This document shows positions 52,034-59,993 of a stretch of 64,000 bases of DNA, piece by piece; within the stretch, counting starts at the first letter, position 1; every line of letters starts with the position of its first letter. The position numbers were made by a program, and so were the translations under genes. Source of the stretch: Phytomonospora endophytica (GTDB lineage: Bacteria; Actinomycetota; Actinomycetes; Mycobacteriales; Micromonosporaceae). Under the pieces are notes generated by a model. It was not told the origin of the DNA. It did no database searches and saw only the letters and a list, made by a program, of their open reading frames with translations. Where the stretch lies: contig NZ_JACHGT010000014.1 in NCBI RefSeq assembly GCF_014202425.1, forward strand, positions 62,001 to 126,000, read 5' to 3'.

Positions 52034-52311
52034 GTCAGCGCCGCCTCGGCGACCATGATCCGGTCGGCGAGGTCGTTGACGGTGGCCAGGGTCATGAAGA
52101 CACGCGGATCGACCTCGTCCTCGATCGCGAAGGCCTCCTCGACGGCCACCAGCAGCTCCATCCGGTCGACGGAGTCCAGACCCCAGTCGGCGGTGATGTG
52201 CTCGGTCCCGGTGACGGCGGCTTCGGCCAGTTCGGGCCGGATCCCGATGGCCGCGCGCATCAGTACGGCGCGAACGCGTTCGCGGGTCATGTCGTTCCGC
52301 AGGCTGCTCAC
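52030..52311 (-). CDS. Acyl carrier protein
   Basis: 93 residues from GTG at 52311 (AGGAGGGG upstream); ATG at 52290 is possible. ITADWGLDSVDRMELLVAVEEAFAI contains the phosphopantetheine Ser in the DSxxxxEL context, and ALATVNDLADRI the terminal helix. The stop overlaps the P450 start by 4 bp. It is the first gene of a three-gene unit (ACP, P450, acyl-AMP ligase) and should carry the acyl group activated by the ligase. The protein is typical of free-standing PKS/NRPS or fatty-acyl carriers. Confidence 0.88.
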   Translation of the reverse strand: MSSLRNDMTRERVRAVLMRAAIGIRPELAEAAVTGTEHITADWGLDSVDRMELLVAVEEAFAIEDEVDPRVFMTLATVNDLADRIMVAEAALT

Positions 52312-52350
52312 GGCCCCTCCTCGCTTCCCGTCATGTCGCTCCACAATACT

Positions 52351-52363
52351 GACAGCCACTGTC
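52351..52363. promoter_or_regulatory. Small inverted repeat in the divergent ACP/SDR promoter
   Basis: GACAG, CCA, CTGTC (52351-52363) in the 75-bp region between the divergent ACP and SDR genes. TATTGT on the minus strand nearby could be a -10 element. Weak. Confidence 0.35.
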
Positions 52364-52386
52364 TGACTACTTACCGCAGGGATGGC

Positions 52387-53115
52387 ATGAAGCCGCTGAA
52401 GGGAAAGACGGCACTGGTCACGGGTGGTTCTCGTGGCATCGGCCGGGCGATCACCGAACGACTCACCGCCGACGGAGCACGGGTCGCGTTCGGATACCAC
52501 CGGTCGAAGGACGAGGCCATGGCCGTCGCCGCCGCCACGGGAGCCCATCCGGTGCGCGCCGACCTGGCCGTGCACGGCGACGTCCTCGACCTCGTCGCAC
52601 AAGCCGACGAGACCCTCGGCGGCCTCGACGCCCTGGTCAACAACGCCGGGATCTGGCTGCCGCACGGTCGTTTCGACGACGCCGACGAGGCGTCCTACGA
52701 CGAGGTGATGGCGGTCAACGCCAAGAGCACCTTCTTCGCCATCCACCACGCCTCGGCGCGGATGCGCGACGGTGGCCGCGTGGTCAACCTGTCGTCGATC
52801 GCCACCGGGCGCCCGACACCGGGCAACGCCGTCTACGCGGCCAGCAAGGCCGCGGTGGAACAGTTCACCGCCATCGCCGCGCAGGAACTCGGCCCGCGCG
52901 GGATCACCGTCAACTGCGTGGCCCCCGGGGCGGTCGACACCGCCCTCCTGCGGCGGTCCCTGCCGCCGCAGCTGCTCGCCCGCACCGCCCGCAACACCTC
53001 CTTCGGCCGTCTCGGCGCCGGCGACGACATCGCCGGCATCGTCGCCTTCCTGCTCGGGCCCGACGCGGCCTGGATCACCGGGCAGACCATCACGGCGGCG
53101 GGCGGACTGCTCTAG
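52387..53115 (+). CDS. Short-chain dehydrogenase/reductase
   Basis: 242 residues. LVTGGSRGIGRAI is the NAD(P)-binding motif, NNAGIWLP the NNAG motif, and VNLSSIATGRPTPGNAVYAASK holds Ser and the YxxxK pair, all intact. It resembles FabG-type ketoreductases. It is divergent from the ACP/P450/ligase operon across 75 bp, so it may reduce an acyl-ACP intermediate in the same pathway. That link is inferred from position only. Confidence 0.92.
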   Translation: MKPLKGKTALVTGGSRGIGRAITERLTADGARVAFGYHRSKDEAMAVAAATGAHPVRADLAVHGDVLDLVAQADETLGGLDALVNNAGIWLPHGRFDDADEASYDEVMAVNAKSTFFAIHHASARMRDGGRVVNLSSIATGRPTPGNAVYAASKAAVEQFTAIAAQELGPRGITVNCVAPGAVDTALLRRSLPPQLLARTARNTSFGRLGAGDDIAGIVAFLLGPDAAWITGQTITAAGGLL

Positions 53116-53123
53116 CGGCGGGA

Positions 53124-53150
53124 TGTCACAAGACCGGCGGGCGTCTCGTC
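53124..53150 (+). promoter_or_regulatory. ECF41-type promoter
   Basis: TGTCACA (53124-53130) and CGTC (53147-53150) are separated by 16 bp, the published consensus for ECF41 sigma factors (TGTCACA-n16-CGTC). The gene downstream (53182) encodes an oxidoreductase, one of the three usual ECF41 target types. No ECF41 sigma gene is in this window. Confidence 0.7.
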
Positions 53151-53169
53151 TCGTGGTCGAAGACCACGA
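53151..53169 (+). promoter_or_regulatory. Hairpin at the presumed transcript start
   Basis: TCGTGGTC, GAA, GACCACGA: perfect 8-bp stem, directly behind the ECF41-type -10 element and 12 bp before the start codon. It may protect the 5' end of the mRNA or be an operator. Confidence 0.5.
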
Positions 53170-53181
53170 ACAGGAGACGAC

Positions 53182-54246
53182 ATGAAGGTGGCAGTCATCG
53201 GCGCCGGTTACGCGGGCATGGTCGCCGCGAACCGGGTCGCCAAGAAGATCAAGGGCGCCGAGATCACGGTGATCAACCCGCGGCCGGACTTCGTCGAACG
53301 CGTGCGGCTGCACCAGCAGATCGCCGCCACGAAGCAGGTCGCGACGCCCTTGCGTGAGATCCTGCCCGGTCGCGTGCGCACGCTGGTGACCACGGTGGAC
53401 ACGATCGGCGACGGGGTCGTGCGGCTGGCCGGTGGGGAGTCGGCCGGCTTCGACTTCGCCTTCCTCGCCGTCGGGAGCACGGTTCGGCCGCTGCCGGGCA
53501 CGCTCGCGGTGGGGGAGTGGGAGAGCGCCGAGCGGGCCCGGACGGTTCTGGCGGCGATGCCCGCCGATGGCGTCGTCACGGTGATCGGCGGCGGCCCGAC
53601 CGGGATCGAGACGGCCTCCGAGATCGCCGCGGCCCGCCCCGACCTGGATGTCCGGCTCGTCGGAACCGCCGTCGCCGAGACCTTCACGGGACGCGCGCGG
53701 CAGCGGATCCTCGACGGACTGGAGCGCCTCGGCGTCGCGATCGTCAACGACGGCGTCGCCGCCGCCGAACCCGGGTCCGTGCGGTTGCGGTCGGGACAGG
53801 AGGAGCGATCCGACCTGACGCTGTGGGCGATCGTGAGCGGTGTGCCCGACCTCGCCGCACGCAGCGGCCTCGCCGTCGATGACAGTGGGCGCGTCATCGT
53901 CGACGACTTCCTGCGCAGCGTCACCGACCCGCGGATCTTCGCCGTCGGCGACTGCGCCGCCGTGCCGGGCTCCCGCTTCGCCTGCCAGTGCTCGGTCCCG
54001 CAGGGCGGTCACGCCGCCGACAACCTCGCCCGGATCGTCGCGGGCAAGTCGCCGGCACGGTTCTCCATGCGCTTCGTCGGCCGGGGCGTGAGCCTCGGCC
54101 GCAAGGACGCCGTCGTGCAGCTGACCCGCCGCGACGACACCCTCCGCGACGGATATCTCGCCGCCAAGGTCGCGGTCGCGGCCAAGGAGGCGGCGACGCG
54201 CGGCGCGAGCTTCGGGGCGCGAACGGGCTTCGGCGGGAGCTGGTGA
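53182..54246 (+). CDS. NAD(P)/FAD-dependent oxidoreductase (NDH-2-like)
   Basis: 354 residues. MKVAVIGAGYAGMVAANRVAKK is the FAD-binding GxGxxG, VTVIGGGPTGIETASEIAAARP the NAD(P)-binding one, and IFAVGDCAAVPG the second FAD motif. The plan is that of type II NADH dehydrogenases/apoptosis-inducing-factor-like oxidoreductases, but without a membrane anchor at the C-terminus. Expression from an ECF41-type promoter fits the 'oxidoreductase' class of ECF41 targets, which respond to unknown stress signals. Confidence 0.9.
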   Translation: MKVAVIGAGYAGMVAANRVAKKIKGAEITVINPRPDFVERVRLHQQIAATKQVATPLREILPGRVRTLVTTVDTIGDGVVRLAGGESAGFDFAFLAVGSTVRPLPGTLAVGEWESAERARTVLAAMPADGVVTVIGGGPTGIETASEIAAARPDLDVRLVGTAVAETFTGRARQRILDGLERLGVAIVNDGVAAAEPGSVRLRSGQEERSDLTLWAIVSGVPDLAARSGLAVDDSGRVIVDDFLRSVTDPRIFAVGDCAAVPGSRFACQCSVPQGGHAADNLARIVAGKSPARFSMRFVGRGVSLGRKDAVVQLTRRDDTLRDGYLAAKVAVAAKEAATRGASFGARTGFGGSW

Positions 54247-54277
54247 GAAAGGGGAGCCCATCGCCCGGCCTCCCACG

Positions 54278-54306
54278 GGGGACTGGTCCTTTGTGGACTG
54301 GTCCCC
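54278..54306. terminator. Imperfect hairpin between convergent genes
   Basis: GGGGACTGGTCC (54278-54289) and GGACTGGTCCCC (54295-54306) pair at 10 of 12 positions with a short loop containing TTTGT. Confidence 0.5.
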
Positions 54307-54319
54307 GCCGTCACGCGCG

Positions 54320-54916
54320 TCAGGAGCCCTCGGTAAAGGCCCCCGCGACCGCGGCGAGCACCGCCGTCCTGGCCGCGTCGGCGGGCAGCGCGGGATCGAG
54401 CGGGGCCCGCAGCAGCACCAGATGGTGGTAGACCGGCGCGGTGGCCGTGACCAGGAGGCGGCGGGCACCGGTGCCCGGGGGGATCTCGGCGCGCCCGATC
54501 GCGCGCTCGACGATGACCTCACAGCGGACGTAGCGGTCCTCCCACAGGCGCCGCTGGGCGTCGGCGGCCGCCTCGGAGCGAAACGAGGCGGCGATGAGCG
54601 CCTCCATGATCGGCGGCCGCATGACCATGGCTGCCTGTATCTCCTCGTTGAGCGCCGCCAGGTCGCCGTGGAGGGATCCGGTGTCCGGCGGCTCCCAGTC
54701 GTCGTCTCCGGCGGCGTCGTAGACGTCGGCGAGCAGTCCGCCGACGTCGCCCCAGCGCCGGTAGACGGTGGTGCGGTGGACGCCGGCGCGCGCCGCCACC
54801 GTGTCGACGGTGAGGGAGTCGTAGCCGTGTTCGGCCAGCTCGGCACGCACGGCGTCGAGCACCTGGGCACGAATCCGTGCGGTGCGTCCACCCGGGCGTG
54901 CTGTGGGGTTCGTCAT
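54320..54916 (-). CDS. TetR-family transcriptional repressor
   Basis: 198 residues. Residues about 12-60 ([42 protein letters not shown]) are the TetR helix-turn-helix; the rest is the all-helical ligand domain. It is divergent from the acetyltransferase gene with 77 bp between starts, in which a 9-bp imperfect palindrome lies, so it probably represses the acetyltransferase/esterase pair and itself. Ligand unknown. Confidence 0.92.
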   Translation of the reverse strand: MTNPTARPGGRTARIRAQVLDAVRAELAEHGYDSLTVDTVAARAGVHRTTVYRRWGDVGGLLADVYDAAGDDDWEPPDTGSLHGDLAALNEEIQAAMVMRPPIMEALIAASFRSEAAADAQRRLWEDRYVRCEVIVERAIGRAEIPPGTGARRLLVTATAPVYHHLVLLRAPLDPALPADAARTAVLAAVAGAFTEGS

Positions 54917-54959
54917 CGGCCATTCCGGTTGTTCGGCTGGTAGGGGCGTGGCACCATGC

Positions 54960-54981
54960 TAGTGCAACATCCGTCGCATTA
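54960..54981. promoter_or_regulatory. Candidate TetR operator
   Basis: TAGTGCAAC (54960-54968) and GTCGCATTA (54973-54981) are inverted repeats matching at 7 of 9 positions around ATCC, in the divergent promoter region. Confidence 0.5.
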
Positions 54982-54993
54982 ATAGGAGTTCTG

Positions 54994-55659
54994 ATGCCCG
55001 ATCAGTCCCCTGCGGACCAGATCCCCGCGGATCCGACCGTGCTGCACCCGATGCCCGGGCAGCCGCGAGTGGTACTGCTCAAACCGCTGGTGACGTCGCC
55101 GCTGATCGAGGTCGGCGAGTACTCCTACTACGACGATCCCGACGACGCGACCGCGTTCGAGACCCGCAACGTCCTCTACCACTACGGCCCGGAGAAGCTG
55201 GTCATCGGCAAGTTCTGCGCCCTGGGCACCGGCGTGCGGTTCATCATGAACGGCGCCAACCATCGCATGGACGGCCCGTCGACCTTCCCCTTCCCGACGA
55301 TGGGCGGCTCCTGGGCGGAGCACTTCGACCTGCTCACCGGCCTGCCGGGGCGCGGCGACACCGTCGTCGGCAACGACGTCTGGCTCGGCAACGGGGCCAC
55401 GATCCTCGCGGGCGTGCGGATCGGCAACGGCGCGATCATCGGCACCGGCGCCGTGGTCACCAAGGACGTGCCCGACTACGGCATCGTCGCGGGAAACCCC
55501 GCCCGCCTGATCCGCACCCGCTACGACGCCGAGGACATCGCGCGGCTCCTGGCGGTCGCCTGGTGGGACTGGCCGGCCGAACACATCACCGCACACGTCC
55601 GCACGATCATGTCCGGCGGCGTCGCCGACCTCGAAGCCGCCGCACCCGGCCGGAACTGA
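54994..55659 (+). CDS. Vat/CatB-type hexapeptide O-acetyltransferase
   Basis: 221 residues from ATG at 54994 (AGGAG upstream). [27 protein letters not shown] matches the xenobiotic acetyltransferase motif with the catalytic His (NHRM), and [20 protein letters not shown] then [20 protein letters not shown] are left-handed beta-helix hexapeptide repeats. Vat and CatB relatives acetylate streptogramin A or chloramphenicol, but many chromosomal homologues have other substrates. It forms a two-gene unit with the erythromycin-esterase-like gene 12 bp downstream under a TetR regulator. Confidence 0.9.
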   Translation: MPDQSPADQIPADPTVLHPMPGQPRVVLLKPLVTSPLIEVGEYSYYDDPDDATAFETRNVLYHYGPEKLVIGKFCALGTGVRFIMNGANHRMDGPSTFPFPTMGGSWAEHFDLLTGLPGRGDTVVGNDVWLGNGATILAGVRIGNGAIIGTGAVVTKDVPDYGIVAGNPARLIRTRYDAEDIARLLAVAWWDWPAEHITAHVRTIMSGGVADLEAAAPGRN

Positions 55660-55671
55660 GAAGGGAACCAC

Positions 55672-56931
55672 GTGACCGAGTCCTTCACCGACTGGCTGCG
55701 CGCCAACGCCGTGGCGCTGACGCACCTCGACGTCGACGCACCACTGGACGACCTGGAGCCGCTCCGCGAGATCATCGGCGACGCGCGGGTCGTCGCCCTC
55801 GGCGAGAACTCACACTTCATCGACGAGTTCGCCGCCATGCGCGAACGCGTCCTGCGGTTCCTCGCCGAACGCTGCGGCTTCACCGTCCTGGCCTTCGAGT
55901 ACGGCTTCAGCGAAGGTTTCCCGCTCGACGCGTGGGCGCGGGGCGAGGGCACCGACGACGGCCTGGCCGACCACGTCGGCGACGCGATCCCGATCGGACT
56001 CGACGGGCCCCTGCACTGGATCCGGCGCCACAACAGGACCGCCGCCCGCCCGGTGCGCTTCGCCGGCATCGACATCCCCGCGGCGGGCGGGTCACTGCTC
56101 CCGGCCCTGACACCGGTCGCCGGCTACCTGCGCGAGGTCGACCCCGCGGCCCTGCCGATGGCCGAGTCGGCGATCGCGATCGCCGCGACCTTCGCGGGCG
56201 GCTCGGGAGCCGTGGCGGCACCCGCCTGGGAGCGGCTGCCCGCCGCCGAACAGGACGCACTCAGCGCGAACCTGATGCGGCTGCTCGTGCGCTTCGGCGC
56301 CGTCGAAGCGCTCTACGTCGAGCGCAGCGACCAGCGCACCTACGACATCGCGCGGCGCCGCGTCGAGGCCGCCTGCGCCGCCGACTACACCTTCCGCGCG
56401 ATGGCCGGGCTCTTCGCCGGCAAGGGCCTGACCGCCGACACCTCCGCGCGCGACGTGTACATGGCCGAGTCGGTGCTGTGGCACCTGGAGCGCTCCGAGC
56501 CGGGCACCCGCGTCGTGCTGCCCGCCCACAACGCCCACATCCAGACCGAGCCGATCTCCTTCGGCGGCGTGCTCACCGGTTTCCCGATGGGACAGCACCT
56601 GCGCCGCATCCTCGGCGAGGACTACTTCGCCCTCGGCCTGACCAGTACCGGCGGGAGCACCGGCGAGATGCGTCTCGACGCGAACGCGCGCTTCGGGTTC
56701 GTCGTCGAGGACACACCGCTGGCCCCACCGGAGCCGGGCAGCATCGAGGCCGCGTGGGGCGAGCCCGGGTTCGCCGTCGCCGACCTCCGCCGCGCCAGGC
56801 GAGAAACCTCCGCAGGGCACCCTGATCGTCTCCGGATGCACAGCGGATACCTGGAGACACCGGTGCTCACGTCCTTCGACGGCATGCTCAACACCGGAAC
56901 GTCGACGGTCGCCGAGGGCGCCAACGGCTGA
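55672..56931 (+). CDS. Erythromycin-esterase-family hydrolase
   Basis: 419 residues from GTG at 55672 (GAAGGGAA upstream). VVALGENSHFIDEF holds the conserved Glu-His of the family, LAFEYGFSEGFPLDAW the second acidic patch, and VVLPAHNAHIQTEPISFGG the PAHNxH motif. Members hydrolyse macrolide lactones, though many genomic homologues are uncharacterised. Length matches EreA/EreB (about 400). Follows the acetyltransferase by 12 bp in what looks like one operon, with the DUF418 gene convergent 4 bp away. Confidence 0.88.
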   Translation: MTESFTDWLRANAVALTHLDVDAPLDDLEPLREIIGDARVVALGENSHFIDEFAAMRERVLRFLAERCGFTVLAFEYGFSEGFPLDAWARGEGTDDGLADHVGDAIPIGLDGPLHWIRRHNRTAARPVRFAGIDIPAAGGSLLPALTPVAGYLREVDPAALPMAESAIAIAATFAGGSGAVAAPAWERLPAAEQDALSANLMRLLVRFGAVEALYVERSDQRTYDIARRRVEAACAADYTFRAMAGLFAGKGLTADTSARDVYMAESVLWHLERSEPGTRVVLPAHNAHIQTEPISFGGVLTGFPMGQHLRRILGEDYFALGLTSTGGSTGEMRLDANARFGFVVEDTPLAPPEPGSIEAAWGEPGFAVADLRRARRETSAGHPDRLRMHSGYLETPVLTSFDGMLNTGTSTVAEGANG

Positions 56932-56935
56932 GCTG

Positions 56936-58132
56936 TCACGTTCGGTTCCGGCGGGGGGTGAGGATGCGGTGCTGGAGGGCCTCCAGCGGGCCCTGGGCGA
57001 AGCGCCGGAGCCAGAGGTTCGCGCCGACGATCAGGACGGCGGACACGACGGCCCACAGGCCCATCGTCCACCAGGGTTGCCAGCCGTCGAGACGTGCGGC
57101 GAGACCGAGGCCGATGCCGTAGCAGGCCAGCACGCACAGCAGGTTCTGCAGGACGTAACCGGACAGTGCCATGCGGCCGAGGGCGGCGAGGGGTCTCAGG
57201 TGGCGGCCGCGGCGGGCGAACCGCTCGACCGCCAGGCCGATGAGGGCGAGGTACCCCAGAGCCACGAAAGGTGCGGCGACGTAGCGGCCGAGGAGGAAGT
57301 AGTCGGGGCCGGCGAGGGTCGCCGCGACGGTGAGCGGCACGCCGACGCCCAGACCCCAGGCGAGGAGCCGCAGACGGATGCGGCGGCCGGTGTCGTCGAG
57401 GACGAAGGCGCCGGCGCGGAAGAGGCGCGTCCCGAGGAAGAACAGGAACAGCAGCAGGAAGAACGTGAACACCGGCTCCATGCGCAACACCAGGGCGTTG
57501 TTCAGACGGAAGGCGACCTGCTCCAGGTATCCGCCGTTCGCGTACAGCTCGATCGCCTCGGGCGACACCGCCCGGGAGGCGTTCCCGCCGAGGACGAGCG
57601 CGGCGGTCAGCAGGACCATCAGCGACACGTGGATCCCGCCCGCCCAGGCCATGATCCGGCGCTGGGCCCGGCCGGTGCGGGTGAGGAGTCTGGCGACCAC
57701 GAGGGCGGTGACGGCATAGCCCATCAAGACGTCCCAGGCGAAGACCAGTACGAAGTGGACGGTGCCTTCGGCGAAGAGGAACAGCGCCCGCCGGGGGTAG
57801 CGGCCGGGCCACGGCAGGCCGCGCCGTTCGGCGGAGGCGTACTGGATGGCCAGGCCCGCGCCGAACAGGACGGTGAGCAGCGAGAGGAACTTGCCGTCGG
57901 CGAGGACCCGGAAGACCGTCTCGGCGACATGCGCGAGGGAGCCCGAGGACGTCGCGTCGGGCAGGCCCGCCTCGAAGACGCCCCACTCCGCACCCGGCCC
58001 GGTGAAGATCCAGACGTTGGTCATGAGCGTGCCGAGGATGGCGACGCCACGCAGCACGTCCAGCAGAGGCAGGCGACGGCGTACCTCGGCCGCGTGGGGA
58101 GACGTGCCGGTGGCGTGCTGAGCGGCGGTCAT
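56936..58132 (-). CDS. DUF418 family membrane protein
   Basis: 398 residues. RLPLLDVLRGVAILGTLMTNV is the DUF418 opening; ten to eleven membrane segments follow; the C-terminus WLRRFAQGPLEALQHRILT is the DUF418 signature. Function of the family is unknown; it resembles acyltransferase-3-like membrane proteins. Starts 170 bp before the divergent glycosyltransferase. Its stop is 5 bp from the convergent esterase stop, so transcripts probably overlap. Confidence 0.9.
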   Translation of the reverse strand: MTAAQHATGTSPHAAEVRRRLPLLDVLRGVAILGTLMTNVWIFTGPGAEWGVFEAGLPDATSSGSLAHVAETVFRVLADGKFLSLLTVLFGAGLAIQYASAERRGLPWPGRYPRRALFLFAEGTVHFVLVFAWDVLMGYAVTALVVARLLTRTGRAQRRIMAWAGGIHVSLMVLLTAALVLGGNASRAVSPEAIELYANGGYLEQVAFRLNNALVLRMEPVFTFFLLLFLFFLGTRLFRAGAFVLDDTGRRIRLRLLAWGLGVGVPLTVAATLAGPDYFLLGRYVAAPFVALGYLALIGLAVERFARRGRHLRPLAALGRMALSGYVLQNLLCVLACYGIGLGLAARLDGWQPWWTMGLWAVVSAVLIVGANLWLRRFAQGPLEALQHRILTPRRNRT

Positions 58133-58301
58133 GACTCCATCGTCATGGCCGAAACGGACGCGGGCTTCATCGGCGGGGATGAACGAGGGCTACACACAAA
58201 GATGTAGGGATGTCCGCTTTGGAGCGGGGTTCATGGTGGCGAAGGCGGTCCCCGCGTCGCTTGTGGAGTGTCGGCGGGCCCGGTGCGCCCCCTGCACCAA
58301 A

Positions 58302-59993
58302 ATGACCGTTATTGTCTCGTTCGTGACACTCAAGGCGCGTGATGAGGCACCGGCCGTCGTCTCCCCTTCAGGCAACGGGCGTCTGGTGATGCTCGTCGAC
58401 AACGCCGTCACCGGCGACTCCAGAGTCCAGAAGGAGGCGCGTTCGGCGGCCGAGGCGGGCTGGGACGTCGTCCTTCTCGGCATCGCGCGAGGTAGCGAGG
58501 AGTCGCACTGGAGTCTCGGCGACGTCGACGTCCGCCTGCTGTGCCTGGGCACCGACCTGCGCCTGCGCCCCCGCGAATTCCAGCCGCCACGGCGCCACCG
58601 GCTCCTGGCCTACCGGCCCGGCCGCCTGGTCCGCTTCCGCACCCGCCAGCTCACCGCCTGGGAAGCCGACCTGGCCGCCCGCCGATCGGGCCGCACGGGC
58701 GCCGCACTGATCACGTTGTGGCCGCTGCGTCTCCGCCTCGCCTTCGCCGGTGCCTGGATCCGCGCCAGACTCGCCTGCACCCGGCGCCTGACGCCCGCCG
58801 CGTCGTCCACGACCGCTCGCACGAACGCGGCACCGGACTGGGCGCGCCGGGCCGTTCGGCGCTGGCCGTGGCTGCGCCACGGCAAGTGGCTCGCGGCCCC
58901 GCTCTACTGGCGGCGTTCACCCGCGGCGGCCATGGCACGCAGGCGCACCGGGAACACCTGGACCGACCGGCTCCGCGTGCGACTGTGGACCTCGCTGTTC
59001 CCCCGCCGCGGCTGGCGATGGCTCCACCCGCACCTGTGGTCCTACGAGCTGGCCATGGGCCCGGTCATCGACGAGCTGGCCCCCGACCTTATCCACGCCA
59101 ACGACTTCAGGATGATCGGCGTCGGCGCCCGCGCGAAACTGCGGGCCGCGACAGCCGGCCGCGATGTCCGCCTGGTGTGGGACGCCCACGAATACATCCC
59201 CGGCACCAAGCCTCCCGCCGACCGCCGGTGGCTGCCCGCCGTCTGCGCCCACGAAGCCGAGTACGCCCGCCACGCCGACGCCGTCCTCACCGTCTCCGAC
59301 GAGCTCGCCCGCCTGCTCCAGGCCCGGCACCGGCTGCCGCGCCGCCCGGCGGTGGTCCTCAACGCCCCCGACATCACCGGCCGCGAACCCGTCGTCGCCA
59401 CCGACATCAGGGCGGCCTGCGGGCTGCGGGACGACGATCCGCTCCTGGTCTACAGCGGCGCCGCGGCCGAACAGCGCGGACTGCGCATCATGGTGCAGAC
59501 ACTGCCGCGGTTGCCCGGCGTGCACGTCGCCTTCGTCGTTCCACGCCCCGGGGACGCCTTCGTGCGCGCCCAAGTCGCCCTCGCCGAACGTCTCGGCGTC
59601 GCCGACCGCCTGCACGTCCTCGACTACGTGCCGCACGACCAGGTGGTGCCCTTCCTGGCCGGCGCCGACGCCGGGGTGATCCCGATCCACCACTGGCCGA
59701 ACCACGAACTGGCGCTGATCACCAAGTTCTTCGAGTACTCCCACGCCCGGCTGCCGCTGATCGTCAGTGACGTGCGGACGATGGCCGCCACCGTCCGCCG
59801 CACCGGTCAAGGCGAGGTCTTCACCGCGCAGAACGCCGGCGACTACCTCCGCGCCGTCGAGACGGTCCTGGCCGACGCCGCCGTCTACCGCAAGGTCTAC
59901 ACCGACGGCGAACTGCTGGAGAACTGGACATGGCACCGCCAAGCGGGCGTCCTGCTGGACACCTACCGCCAGGCGATGGCCCCACCCGCCTAG
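58302..59993 (+). CDS. GT-B fold glycosyltransferase (GT4-like)
   Basis: 563 residues from ATG at 58302; GTG at 58323 is an alternative. LVMLVDNAVTGDSRVQKEARSAAEAGWDVVL starts the N-terminal Rossmann domain, HEYIPGTKPP and ADAVLTVSDELARLLQ lie mid-protein, and the donor domain holds VYSGAAAEQRGLRIMVQTLPRL and the E-rich ALITKFFEYSHARLPLIVSDV (EX7E-like region). A basic Arg/Trp insertion of about 120 residues (residues 100-220) separates the first strands and could contact a membrane. The stop overlaps that of the convergent LuxR gene. Confidence 0.83.
   Translation: MTVIVSFVTLKARDEAPAVVSPSGNGRLVMLVDNAVTGDSRVQKEARSAAEAGWDVVLLGIARGSEESHWSLGDVDVRLLCLGTDLRLRPREFQPPRRHRLLAYRPGRLVRFRTRQLTAWEADLAARRSGRTGAALITLWPLRLRLAFAGAWIRARLACTRRLTPAASSTTARTNAAPDWARRAVRRWPWLRHGKWLAAPLYWRRSPAAAMARRRTGNTWTDRLRVRLWTSLFPRRGWRWLHPHLWSYELAMGPVIDELAPDLIHANDFRMIGVGARAKLRAATAGRDVRLVWDAHEYIPGTKPPADRRWLPAVCAHEAEYARHADAVLTVSDELARLLQARHRLPRRPAVVLNAPDITGREPVVATDIRAACGLRDDDPLLVYSGAAAEQRGLRIMVQTLPRLPGVHVAFVVPRPGDAFVRAQVALAERLGVADRLHVLDYVPHDQVVPFLAGADAGVIPIHHWPNHELALITKFFEYSHARLPLIVSDVRTMAATVRRTGQGEVFTAQNAGDYLRAVETVLADAAVYRKVYTDGELLENWTWHRQAGVLLDTYRQAMAPPA

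Noticed and set aside
52030-54891. Very long minus-strand open frame (953 codons) across the ACP, SDR, oxidoreductase and TetR genes
   Set aside because: Only its last 93 codons (the ACP) are coding. The rest is antisense to clear SDR and oxidoreductase genes and has the Arg/Gly/Val-rich composition of a shadow frame in high-GC DNA.
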